A DNA stretch of 64,000 nucleotides, from the NCBI GenBank assembly GCA_050010535.1, contig JBEKKT010000003.1:10950-74949 (forward strand). The letters run 5' to 3'. The notes under the pieces were generated by a model. The model saw nothing but the letters and a program-made list of their open reading frames with translations. It was not told the origin of the DNA and did no database searches. This document shows positions 26,314 to 34,949 of this stretch, in pieces (positions within the stretch are counted from its first letter, which is position 1; each line of letters opens with the position of its first letter). Source of the stretch: JAJRAG01 sp050010535 (lineage in GTDB: Archaea; Thermoplasmatota; Thermoplasmata; Methanomassiliicoccales; JACIVX01). Position numbers and translations under genes: made by a program.

Positions 26314-27501
26314 GTGAATGGCGAGGGTTTGGAAACTGTGAAGGCACGAGAAAAGCTCAGGTCCATGATCGAGTCACACAAGACCGAGGACCTGATGGCC
26401 AAACAGTACGAGACCGCGGATCCAGAAATGACGATTTCGGACGTCGTCGCAAGGATGCGAGCGATGGACCTACACGAGATACCAGTGGTCGCAGACAGCA
26501 ACAAGCTGATGGGCATAATCAGCTACGGTTCGTTGTTGAAGAGGAAGAACCTGCCGATCAGCACGAAGGCTAAATCAGTGATGGAGAACCCGCCGGAAAT
26601 CAAGGAGGAGACCGCGATCACGGAGGTCGCGGAGAAGATTGTCTCTACGGGATACCGCCAGATCCCCGTGGTGCGCGGGAAGAAGATCCTCGGTGTAATC
26701 TCGAGGGAGCACATCGTGAAGATGGTCCTGGATATCAAAGACCTGAAGAGCATCCCGGTCAAGGAGGTGATGACCACCGAGGTCCAGACGGTTACGTCTG
26801 GGGACTCGCTGAAGCGTGCAATTGAGCTCATGGGAAAGCTAGACGTAAAAGCGTTGCCGGTAGTCGATGAAATGAACCGGCTCGTCGGGATCATCGGAGT
26901 GAAGGACATTGTGAATTACGGCTGGGCCAGTCGAACCAGCGAGACGGTAGGGGAGATTTCAGGCAGAAGTAAGCCGGTCGAAGTAGAAGTGGGATCCCTT
27001 TCAGTGGATAACCCAGTCACTGTAGGGCCCGAGAGCTCCATCGGGCAGGCAGCGGGCATGATGCTTGATAGGAAGATATCCACTCTGCCGGTGGTGGAGA
27101 AGGACCAGATCAAAGGGATATTGACCACCTACGATGTCGTCGAGCTGATAGCCTCATTCAGAGCGAGGGACATGGTCTACGTCCAGATCACCGGTCTAGA
27201 AGAGGAGGACCGCCACTCCCTGGATGTGATGGACCGGGAGATTGAGGCAGAATTGAAGAAGATCGCCAGGCTGTCGAAGCCTCTTCTGTTTACGCTGCAC
27301 GTCGCGAAGCACAATCCCGCCGGCAACGTGGCCAAGTACAGTCTCCACGGCCGGCTGATAACCGAGGACAAGATCTTTGTCGCTAAGGCGATCGAATGGA
27401 ACCTTATCAAAGCCACGATCGCGACGATGGAACGGCTCCAGAACATGGTGAAGGAAATGAAGGAGTCTAGGTTGGACCAGCGGAGAAAGGCGAAGGGTTG
27501 A
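26314..27501 (+). CDS. Four-CBS protein fused to an HPF/RaiA-like ribosome-hibernation domain
   Basis: A 395-residue protein. Residues about 20-280 are four CBS motifs (for example DLMAKQYETADPEMTI, SVMENPPEIKEET, EVMTTEVQTV, LSVDNPVTVGP). The last 110 residues (from DMVYVQITGL) are of another kind: strand, helix, three strands and a long helix, with KYSLHGRLIT, DKIFVAKAIEWN and a C-terminal helix ATMERLQNMVKEMKE. That order and the late motifs look like the S30AE/HPF fold of ribosome-hibernation factors. It would bind the 30S subunit under control of adenine nucleotides. The start is GTG at 26314. The ribosome role is inference. Confidence 0.7.
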   Translation: MNGEGLETVKAREKLRSMIESHKTEDLMAKQYETADPEMTISDVVARMRAMDLHEIPVVADSNKLMGIISYGSLLKRKNLPISTKAKSVMENPPEIKEETAITEVAEKIVSTGYRQIPVVRGKKILGVISREHIVKMVLDIKDLKSIPVKEVMTTEVQTVTSGDSLKRAIELMGKLDVKALPVVDEMNRLVGIIGVKDIVNYGWASRTSETVGEISGRSKPVEVEVGSLSVDNPVTVGPESSIGQAAGMMLDRKISTLPVVEKDQIKGILTTYDVVELIASFRARDMVYVQITGLEEEDRHSLDVMDREIEAELKKIARLSKPLLFTLHVAKHNPAGNVAKYSLHGRLITEDKIFVAKAIEWNLIKATIATMERLQNMVKEMKESRLDQRRKAKG

Positions 27502-27555
27502 GCCCTTGGCCCCTCAGCAACTTTTTAAAGCGGGCCAATGGTATTCCCCCTCCTC

Positions 27556-30177
27556 ATGACTCAATACGAAGCCGTGCCTACCGAGAGGAAGTGGCAGAAG
27601 AAGTGGAAGGAGTGGGATCTTTACAGGTTCGATCAGTCGTCCTCGACTCCCGTTTATAGCGTTGACAACCCGCCGAGGTACACATCCGGCTCCCTGCACT
27701 TGGGACATGCCACTGGATATTCCTTGATTGATTTCGCTGCGAGATATCACCGAATGAGAGGGTACAACGTCTTCTTCCCCCTTTGCTTCGACGTGAACGG
27801 GACGCCCACGGAGGTCAGGGTCGAAAAGAAGTACGGGATCACGAAGCTGTCGATACCGAGGCAGGAGTACATCAAGCTCTGTAGCGAATACGCGAATAGC
27901 TTCATAGATGAGATGACTCACCAGTTCGAGATCCTCGGGGAATCGATGGACCCGAGCATCTACTATCAGACCGACGCGCCCTACTACAGAAGAATCACCC
28001 AGATATCGTTTCTGAGGATGCTCGAAAAGGGCATCGTTTACAAAGGGACTTACCCCGTCAACTGGTGCCCGAGGTGCATCACCGCCCTGGCAGATGCTGA
28101 AATCGAGTACCAGCAGAACGTCACTAAGCTCAATTTCGTCAAGTTCCGCGTGAAGGGTACGGACGAATGCGCCATCATTGCTACCACGAGGCCGGAGCTC
28201 ATCTGCACGTGCCAGCTCGTGGCGGTCCATCCTGATGACAAGGCCAAGAAGGCATTGGTCAGTGGGACCCTTCTCACCCCTATTTACGACAGAGAGGTCA
28301 AGATCATCGCGGATCCGAAGGTCGACCCGAAGTTCGGATCGGGAATCGTCATGATCTGCACGATCGGGGACAAGGATGACCTGGAATGGGTCATGAAATA
28401 TGATCTTCCATTCGAGAAAGGAATCGACGAGCAGGGGAGGATGACCGAGGTCGCAGGAAAGTATTCAGGGCTGCCAGTGAGAGAGGCGAGGAAGAGGGTG
28501 ATCGAGGATCTTAAGGAAGCCGGGCTTCTGGTCAAACAGGAGGACACGGAACAGAACGTCAGCACCTGCTGGCGCTGTCACGAACCGATCGAGTTCCTCC
28601 AGGTGCCCCAGTGGTTCCTGAAGACCCTCGACTTCAAGGACGATGTCCTGGCGAAATCAAATGAACTGAGGTGGTTCCCAGACTTCATGAAGGTCCGCCT
28701 GCGCGATTGGGTGGAATCCCTCGAATGGGACTGGGTAATATCAAGACAACGGTACTTTGCAACCCCGATCCCCATATGGGAGTGCGTGGAGTGCGGCCAG
28801 GTAGTTCCGGCGAGGGAAGAGGACTGTTATGTCGATCCCACCGTGGACCCCCCCATTGTCGAGAAGTGCCCGAAATGCGGGGGCAAGCTCAAGGGTTGCG
28901 AGGATGTGTTCGACACCTGGATGGACTCAAGCATCTCGCCCCTCTACAATACCTACTGGCTCCGAGACCTGGAGAAGTTCAAGAGACTCTATCCGATGTC
29001 CCTTCGCCCGCAGTCGCACGACATCATCCGGACCTGGGCATTCTACACGCTTCTTAGAGAGCATTTGCTCGTGGCACAGAAGCCCTGGAACGACATCATG
29101 ATTCACGGATTCATCATGGCCGCGGATGGCACCCCAATGCACTCATCCCTGGGGAACGTGATCGACCCGATGCCGATCCTGGAGAAGAACGGAGCAGATG
29201 CACTCCGATATTATGCATGCACCTGCTCGCTCGGCGAGGACAACGCGTTTAGGGAGAAGGACGTCGTGCATGGCGGCAGACTCTGCACGAAGCTGTGGAA
29301 CATTGGCAAGTTCGTCGGGAGCGTCGTCACGGAGCAACCGAACATGGAGGGGCTGCGCCCCACCGACAAGTGGATACTTAGCAGATACAGCAGAGTGGTC
29401 GAGTCCGCCACGGGGCACTATGACAACTACTCTTTCGACAAGGCGATGAGGGCGATAGAAGACTTTGTGTGGCACGAGTTCGCCGACCACTACTTGGAAA
29501 TGATCAAGTTCAGGACCAGAGACCCAAGCGATGAAGGCGTCAAGTTCACGCTCTATACCGTCTGTCTCGGGATTTTGAAAATGCTCGCTCCTCTACTACC
29601 TCACGTCACTGAGGAAGTGTACCAAACCAGCTTCCGGGCGATCGAGGGGAACAAGAGCATACACGTGAGCAAGTGGCCCGTGCCAGTTCTTGTTGACGAA
29701 AAGGAGGAGGGGCGCGGAGAGTTGGTGAAAGAGGTCATTGGCGCCCTGAGATCATGGAAGGCCGAGAATGGGATTCCCCTAAACGAGGAGATAGCCCTGA
29801 TCGAACTCATCGGGGAGGGAGCGGAGCGGCTGTTCGGCTGCGAGAGGGACATTGCTCAGACGATCAGGGCGAAAGAGCTCAAGATAGAAAGACAGGTCGA
29901 GCTAGAAGAGAAGATAGTCGCGCTGAAGCCCGTGATGTCGAGGATTGGGCCGATGTTCAAACAGAAGGCGAATGAGATCATCGACAGGTTGCAGGCACTT
30001 GACCCCGCCGAGGTCGCTGCTTCGATCGATGCTACTCCAGTCGAAATCGGATTGTCGGATGGGTCAACAGTTCAAGTGGACAAGGATCTTGTGACTTTCA
30101 AGAGGAAGCTCGTTCTGCACGGCGAAGAAGTGAAGACATTCCAGGTCAGGAAAGTGCTGGTCGCGGTGCAGAGATGA
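27556..30177 (+). CDS. valS: Valyl-tRNA synthetase
   Basis: A class I synthetase of 873 residues with SGSLHLGHATGY as HIGH motif, the ValRS-specific GTPTEVRVEK segment, a CP1 editing domain (TTRPELICTCQLVAVHPDD), zinc cysteines (WCPRCITA and CWRCHEP) and a normal C-terminal anticodon domain. The KMSKS site reads GTPMHSSLGN, so both expected lysines are missing; the flanking GNVIDPMPIL is normal. The start is at ATG 27556 after the internal in-frame alternative at 27538. Editing and synthetic motifs identify valine rather than isoleucine. Confidence 0.92.
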   Translation: MTQYEAVPTERKWQKKWKEWDLYRFDQSSSTPVYSVDNPPRYTSGSLHLGHATGYSLIDFAARYHRMRGYNVFFPLCFDVNGTPTEVRVEKKYGITKLSIPRQEYIKLCSEYANSFIDEMTHQFEILGESMDPSIYYQTDAPYYRRITQISFLRMLEKGIVYKGTYPVNWCPRCITALADAEIEYQQNVTKLNFVKFRVKGTDECAIIATTRPELICTCQLVAVHPDDKAKKALVSGTLLTPIYDREVKIIADPKVDPKFGSGIVMICTIGDKDDLEWVMKYDLPFEKGIDEQGRMTEVAGKYSGLPVREARKRVIEDLKEAGLLVKQEDTEQNVSTCWRCHEPIEFLQVPQWFLKTLDFKDDVLAKSNELRWFPDFMKVRLRDWVESLEWDWVISRQRYFATPIPIWECVECGQVVPAREEDCYVDPTVDPPIVEKCPKCGGKLKGCEDVFDTWMDSSISPLYNTYWLRDLEKFKRLYPMSLRPQSHDIIRTWAFYTLLREHLLVAQKPWNDIMIHGFIMAADGTPMHSSLGNVIDPMPILEKNGADALRYYACTCSLGEDNAFREKDVVHGGRLCTKLWNIGKFVGSVVTEQPNMEGLRPTDKWILSRYSRVVESATGHYDNYSFDKAMRAIEDFVWHEFADHYLEMIKFRTRDPSDEGVKFTLYTVCLGILKMLAPLLPHVTEEVYQTSFRAIEGNKSIHVSKWPVPVLVDEKEEGRGELVKEVIGALRSWKAENGIPLNEEIALIELIGEGAERLFGCERDIAQTIRAKELKIERQVELEEKIVALKPVMSRIGPMFKQKANEIIDRLQALDPAEVAASIDATPVEIGLSDGSTVQVDKDLVTFKRKLVLHGEEVKTFQVRKVLVAVQR

Positions 30178-30215
30178 TCCAGCACCACGACCTGAGCGCC
30201 CGCAAGATCCGATAA

Positions 30216-31631
30216 CTAGCTGGCCGAACGGCGCGGCACCGGATCGGCTCTGATCCTCTTACCACGATAGTCCGCCTGATCAAGGCCCTTCATCGCGTTG
30301 TAAGCCACGTCCTTGTGAACCTCGAACTCGCTAGACTTCTCCCCCAGTTCAACATGACCGATGGCTATCTCGCTGATGTCCCCCCTTTTCCGAACGAACT
30401 CGACGATGTCGTTCATTCCAACCTTGTCCGCCTTCCCGAGGTTGATTCTGAACTTCACCATGCCGAATATGTCCACATACTCGTCGAAGTCCCACACCTT
30501 CCTGACAACATCCCTTTCCCCGGTCGTCGGGACCTCCGCTTGCTCGATCCCCGCTCCTCCGAATTCCTTGATTCCCTCGAGAAGATGCTCCTCGTCAGAG
30601 CTGACGAAAGTGATGGCCTTTCCTTCCTTGCCAGCCCTGCCTGTCCGCCCGATGCGGTGCACATACCACTCGGGACTCTCAGGTATGTCGTAGTTGATGA
30701 CGATGGTTACATCCTCGATGTCCAAGCCCCTCGCGGCCACGTCCGTCGCGATGAGCACCTTCACCTTGCCCTTGCGGAAATCGGTCAGGACCCGCTCCCT
30801 CTGAGCCTGTGAAAGATCACCGTGCAGCGCCTCGGCCGGATAGCCATAGGATTTCAATCGCTGCTCCAGGATGTCCACCATCCGTTTCGTGGAGCAGAAG
30901 ACAATCGCTTTGGGCTTCTCCTTGTCAAGGACCCTGCAGAGGGCCCATATCTTGTTCTTCCTGCCGACCTTGAAGTATATCTGTTTGGTCGACGGAAGGA
31001 CGAGCTCTTCCTCGCTGATGATAACCATTTCCGGATTCTTCATGTGGTCCGCGCCGAGCCTTCTGACCCCCTCAGGGATCGTGGCCGAGAAGAGGTACGT
31101 GTTCCGCTCCTTCGGAATTTGCCTGATGATGTAGTCAATGTCCTCAATGAAACCCATGTCAAGCATCCGGTCTGCCTCGTCGAGAACCAGGAAGCGAATG
31201 CCGCTCAGGTCCAGGGTCTTACGCTTTATATGGTCTATGACTCTTCCCGGAGTGCCTGACACGATATCGACCCCTCTCTTCAGGGCCTCGAACTGGACGG
31301 ATATCGCCTGTCCACCGTATACTGGAATCGTCTTGATGTCCAAGTGCGCTCCGAGCTTCTTTATCTCTTCAGAGACTTGAATGGCGAGCTCACGGGTCGG
31401 CACAAGCACGAGCGCACTCGGCTTCATCCCGTGGCGCATCTTCTGAAGGATGGGGATCGCGAACGCAGCAGTCTTCCCGGTGCCGGTTTGTGCCTGCGAT
31501 ATGACATCTCTTCCCTGTGCCATCAATGGTATCGCTGCCAGCTGCACAGGCGTAGGTTCGGTGAACCCCATTTCCTCTATAGATCTCATTATTCGAGAGT
31601 CAATGTTCAGTGATTCAAAACCATCGCTCAT
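30216..31631 (-). CDS. DEAD-box RNA helicase
   Basis: A 471-residue DEAD-box helicase with a complete core: Q motif (GFTEPTPVQ), AQTGTGKT, PTRELA, DEAD, SAT, the ARGLD motif and HRIGRTGRAG. The last 70 residues resemble the DbpA/CsdA-type RNA-binding domain (FRINLGKADKVGMNDIVEFV), which recognises structured RNA. It would remodel RNA, for example in ribosome assembly. It converges on valS and is unlinked to other RNA genes apart from the tRNA-Gly that follows it in the divergent direction. Confidence 0.92.
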   Translation of the reverse strand: MSDGFESLNIDSRIMRSIEEMGFTEPTPVQLAAIPLMAQGRDVISQAQTGTGKTAAFAIPILQKMRHGMKPSALVLVPTRELAIQVSEEIKKLGAHLDIKTIPVYGGQAISVQFEALKRGVDIVSGTPGRVIDHIKRKTLDLSGIRFLVLDEADRMLDMGFIEDIDYIIRQIPKERNTYLFSATIPEGVRRLGADHMKNPEMVIISEEELVLPSTKQIYFKVGRKNKIWALCRVLDKEKPKAIVFCSTKRMVDILEQRLKSYGYPAEALHGDLSQAQRERVLTDFRKGKVKVLIATDVAARGLDIEDVTIVINYDIPESPEWYVHRIGRTGRAGKEGKAITFVSSDEEHLLEGIKEFGGAGIEQAEVPTTGERDVVRKVWDFDEYVDIFGMVKFRINLGKADKVGMNDIVEFVRKRGDISEIAIGHVELGEKSSEFEVHKDVAYNAMKGLDQADYRGKRIRADPVPRRSAS

Positions 31632-31737
31632 GATTCATCACGCTAACGAGGAGTCCGATGACACTTATGTTCTATAACCTTTGCCTCTATCGGGGGGGGT
31701 TCAGTGGATGTCACCGACTGGACACGCAAATGAAACA

Positions 31738-31749
31738 AAGTTTATATGA
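31738..31749 (+). promoter_or_regulatory. TATA box of tRNA-Gly
   Basis: AAGTTTATATGAAG lies about 30-40 bases upstream of the tRNA-Gly 5' end at 31779, the normal position for an archaeal TATA element. Confidence 0.6.
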
Positions 31750-31778
31750 AGCAAGGACGTTCAGATGGGCAGGGCCAC

Positions 31779-31852
31779 GCGGGCGTAGTGTAGACTGGTT
31801 ATCACTTAAGCTTGCCAAGCTTAAAACTCGGGTTCAAATCCCGACGCCCGCA
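31779..31852 (+). tRNA. trnG: tRNA-Gly(GCC)
   Basis: A 74-nt tRNA without an intron. Acceptor GCGGGCG pairs with CGCCCGC, the discriminator base is A at 31852, the anticodon stem is TAAGC/GCTTA with loop TTGCCAA, giving anticodon GCC for glycine, and the T arm is TCGGG-TTCAAAT-CCCGA. The CCA end is not encoded. Confidence 0.93.
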
Positions 31853-32155
31853 CTCTCAATTGGGGATATGTATGTGATTCCGGCAAAGGATACAAAGAAA
31901 AAGGACCTTTGAGACTGACGGCGATTCGCGAGACAATCGAAGCTTAGGCAGAGGACCGCAACGTGCCGAAGCTTTTCAATCTAATGGATTTGCTCACTTT
32001 AGGCGAAAGTCCCTTATACTTGACTGATCTGTCCCGGTATTAGGCTAAATTGAATAGCCAAGCTGGGCTTGGTAACTGGCACGGATGCAAAACCGACAAG
32101 TTCCACCAGGATGAGGCGTTAGATTTAGTCAAGAGTCAGATGGAGGTGAATAGAA
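31853..32155 (+). promoter_or_regulatory. Promoter and structured leader of the zinc-ribbon gene
   Basis: The 303 bases between tRNA-Gly and the small zinc-ribbon gene hold a TATA-like CCTTATACTT near 32012 and then a leader of some 115 bases rich in self-complementarity. GGCTA-AATTGAA-TAGCC (32043-32059) and CCAAGC-TGG-GCTTGG (32058-32072) overlap by two bases, so they exclude each other fully formed, and CGG-ATGCAAAA-CCG follows. The gene's ribosome binding site (GGAGGTGA) lies at 32142-32149. This could be a regulatory leader. No known riboswitch class was recognised. Confidence 0.4.
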
Positions 32156-32308
32156 GTGTACGACAGGCCACCGCGCGAAATGCACAAGGCGGTTTGCTCC
32201 GATTGCGGCAAGGAATGCGAAGTTCCTTTCAAGCCCACAGACGGCAGACCAGTATATTGCCGCGATTGCTACCAGAAGCATCGCCCACCGAGGCGAAGCA
32301 GGTACTAA
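32156..32308 (+). CDS. 50-residue CxxC-CxxC zinc-ribbon protein
   Basis: A 50-residue peptide starting at a GTG with GGAGGTGA seven bases upstream. It reads CSDCGKEC near residue 14 and CRDCYQKH near residue 35, a classical four-cysteine zinc ribbon with about 17 residues between the pairs, and ends in an arginine-rich tail (RPPRRSRY) that could bind nucleic acid. Small proteins of this pattern occur widely in archaea and bacteria; their role is unknown to me. A hairpin and T-run terminator follow within 40 bases. Confidence 0.85.
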   Translation: MYDRPPREMHKAVCSDCGKECEVPFKPTDGRPVYCRDCYQKHRPPRRSRY

Positions 32309-32314
32309 ACATCA

Positions 32315-32347
32315 AGGCATTAAGAATGCCTAGTGAGCGGATTTTTT
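32315..32347 (+). terminator. Hairpin/T-run terminator of the zinc-ribbon gene
   Basis: AGGCATT-AAG-AATGCCT is a perfect seven-pair stem (32315-32331), followed ten bases later by ATTTTTTAG and a second T-run at 32361-32367. Archaeal termination depends on T-runs, so this is a good terminator for the short gene. Confidence 0.6.
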
Positions 32348-32881
32348 AGCTCCAAAAATCTTTTTTGTTATTACTCTGCAATTGTACAAGCCGGGGGGCC
32401 TGGCTTGTCCTGTATGCCGATGATTTGACCCCTGGATCACGCCACTCCAGGTCAGCTAGATCATCAAACGCTGGAGCGAACGGAATCGGAAGCTCATCGA
32501 TATTCGTCGGCTGACAAAGAGTCTGCGGCATTGAGACATAGATCGCAAGCAAACTGCAAGACCGAGGATACAAATTCCGTGGCTGGATTGATCGGTCCGT
32601 CAACGGTTTCAGAGGTCGCTCATACGAGACACGGAGCAGTCCTTATGTTTTCGTCGGAGGCGACTCGGACGATGGGGGCGAAAAGTCGAAGCATTATTAA
32701 TAATACGTGCACGATAATCGATGCAAATCCTTCAATTCTTGATGGTTTTACCCTTCATAATGAAGTATTGCCATTCTACCCGAAGTAATGTGCCGTATTC
32801 AGGCTTATCTATCTGAGATTCTCGGATACATTTTTAAGAACAAAGCACGATTGCCCACACCAGAAAAGGGGGTTCTGTCAT
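32348..32881. other. Gene-free region with inverted repeats
   Basis: Over 500 bases without a supportable gene. The left part has two stable inverted repeats: ACAAGCC-nine bases-GGCTTGT at 32386-32408 and CCTGGA-nine bases-TCCAGG at 32431-32451, the latter extendable by TGAC/GTCA with a bulge. The middle has an A/T palindrome ATTATTAATAAT (32693-32704) directly beside CGTGCACG (32706-32713). The right end carries the probable acs promoter with a GGATACATTTTTAAG stretch near 32825. It could hold a small RNA or operators. Confidence 0.5.
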
Positions 32882-34789
32882 ATGGAGGAGAAGCAACTGA
32901 TACAATATCCGCCCCATCTCCGATGGATCTTGGACAGAGCTTTGGACGATCCGAAGGGATTTTGGGGTGAGATTGCTGAGGAACTTCACTGGTTCAAGCG
33001 ATGGAACAACATCTTCGAGGGGAGCGGCCCTAACTTCAAGTGGTTCGTAGGCGGCGAGACGAACCTCTGCTACAACTGCCTCGACTATCACGTCAAGAGG
33101 GGTAAGGGTAACAGGGCTGCCATCATCTGGGAAAACGGCGAGAACGAGCGACCAAGGGTCCTAACTTATAACGAGTTGCTCTTCGAAGTAAAGCGTTTCG
33201 CAGGCGCCCTGAAAGCACAAGGCGTGAAGAAAGGTGACAGAGTCACGATTTACATGCCCATGATCCCTGAAGCCGCGATCGCGATGCTGGCGACGGTGAG
33301 GATCGGCGCCGTGCACTCCGTCGTTTTCGGAGGGTTCGGAGAAGGTGCCCTGGCCGACAGGATCGACGATGCTGGGTCTGAAGTCGTCGTGACAGCGGAC
33401 ATCGGATTGCGAAGAGGCAAGCCGATCCAGCTTAAGGAGGTCGTTGACCAGGCACTCAACATGGCAAAGGGGGTCAGGAAGGTCATCGTCCTGAAAAGGG
33501 GGACGAAAGAGCCACCGATGACGGCAGAGAGGGACGTTTACTGGAACGATGCCATTGAGAAAGGTGCTGGCCAGGACACGGATGCAGTTCCGATGAAGGC
33601 GGACGAACTGGCATTCATCCTATACACCTCTGGGACAATGGCCAAGCCGAAAGGCACGGTGCAGCCTCACGGGAGCTATCAGGTGTACGTCTATGCCATG
33701 GGCAAATGGGTGTACGATTTGAGGGAAACCGATACCTGGTGGTCGACCTCAGATGTTGGATGGATAGTCGGTCACAGCTACGTTGTGTACGGCCCTCTGC
33801 TGGTAGGCTGCTCGACTATCATGTACGAAGGATCACCGGACTTCCCGACGCCCGACGTGTGGTGGAAAATCGTGGAGAGATACAAGGTCACTCAGATGTG
33901 GATCTCACCAACTGGCGTGAGGGGCCTGATGCAGTATGGCGATGACTACCCGAACAAGCACGACATGAGCTCCGTCAGGCTGGTCGTTTGCGCCGGCGAG
34001 GTGTTAAACCCGCCAGCGTATGAATGGCTCTCGAAGAAGGTATTCCACGGCAGGATCCCGGTTGTGGACCATATGTGGCAGACGGAGACGAGCGGCCCAA
34101 TTGTCGGCAACCCCGTGGGAATATCTATGCTGCCGATCATACCGGGTTGCGCTACAATAGCACTGCCTGGGATTGAGGCGGACATAGTCAACGATAAGGG
34201 AGAAACGCTTCCGCCGGGAGTCGAAGGTAACTTCGTCATTCGCAGGCCGTTCCCCGGGCTGACCCCGACCATCTGGAGGGACCCGGAGAGGTATGTCAGG
34301 GATTATTGGACGAGGATACCGGGCTGTTACTACACAGGCGATGGTGCATCAAGAGACCAGAACGGGTACATAACCTTCGTCGGCAGATTCGATGAGATCA
34401 TCAAGATAGCCGCGCACCGGGTCGGGACGATAGAGATCGAGTCCGCCCTGCTCTATCACCCAGCGGTCGCCGAGGCGGCGGTTGTGGGAATGCCAGACGA
34501 GCTGAGAGGGGAGGTGGCTTTCGCCATTGTCGTCCTGAAGCCTGGCTACGAGGCCTCGGACAAGATGAAGGCTGAACTCAAGGCCCAAGTAAGGAAATCG
34601 ATGGGCGCTCTCGTGGTAATTGGAGATATGGCTTTCGTAAATAAACTGCCCAAGACGAGGAGCGGCAAGATAATGAGAAGGGTGATTAAGGCGGTCGTTG
34701 CGAAGCAACCACTAGGCGACTACTCCACAATGGAAGATCCCACGGCGATCGACGAGGTCAAGAGGGCCTTGGCTAAAGCCAACAAGTGA
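32882..34789 (+). CDS. acs: Acetyl-CoA synthetase (AMP-forming)
   Basis: A full-length AMP-forming acyl-CoA synthetase (635 residues) of the acetyl/propionyl-CoA type. The P-loop is a slightly variant YTSGTMAKPKG (family normally TTGKPKG), the acetate-pocket Trp occurs in MWQTETSG, GRFDEIIKIAAHR forms the hinge, and the catalytic lysine is in KTRSGKIMRR. It activates acetate with ATP to acetyl-CoA. It is followed by a CoA-transferase gene in the same direction. ADP-forming acetyl-CoA synthetase genes are also present, so acetate can flow both ways. Confidence 0.93.
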   Translation: MEEKQLIQYPPHLRWILDRALDDPKGFWGEIAEELHWFKRWNNIFEGSGPNFKWFVGGETNLCYNCLDYHVKRGKGNRAAIIWENGENERPRVLTYNELLFEVKRFAGALKAQGVKKGDRVTIYMPMIPEAAIAMLATVRIGAVHSVVFGGFGEGALADRIDDAGSEVVVTADIGLRRGKPIQLKEVVDQALNMAKGVRKVIVLKRGTKEPPMTAERDVYWNDAIEKGAGQDTDAVPMKADELAFILYTSGTMAKPKGTVQPHGSYQVYVYAMGKWVYDLRETDTWWSTSDVGWIVGHSYVVYGPLLVGCSTIMYEGSPDFPTPDVWWKIVERYKVTQMWISPTGVRGLMQYGDDYPNKHDMSSVRLVVCAGEVLNPPAYEWLSKKVFHGRIPVVDHMWQTETSGPIVGNPVGISMLPIIPGCATIALPGIEADIVNDKGETLPPGVEGNFVIRRPFPGLTPTIWRDPERYVRDYWTRIPGCYYTGDGASRDQNGYITFVGRFDEIIKIAAHRVGTIEIESALLYHPAVAEAAVVGMPDELRGEVAFAIVVLKPGYEASDKMKAELKAQVRKSMGALVVIGDMAFVNKLPKTRSGKIMRRVIKAVVAKQPLGDYSTMEDPTAIDEVKRALAKANK

Positions 34790-34949
34790 ACGCGGAACTG
34801 ACGATTGGAACGGAGTGACAATCGGTCGGAGAGGCTGAATGCCGCTCGGCCGTCTTCCTTTTTCTTTCATTCCATTGCTGTTCCAACCTTTGGTATTGAC
34901 AGACACCTTGAAATATCCGCCATCATGTTACACTTTAGAGGGGAAGCCA

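Noticed and set aside
32050..32349. A 99-codon plus-strand frame covering the zinc-ribbon gene
   Set aside because: It reads the wrong frame through the zinc ribbon and its leader; the four-cysteine protein in another frame has a strong ribosome binding site.
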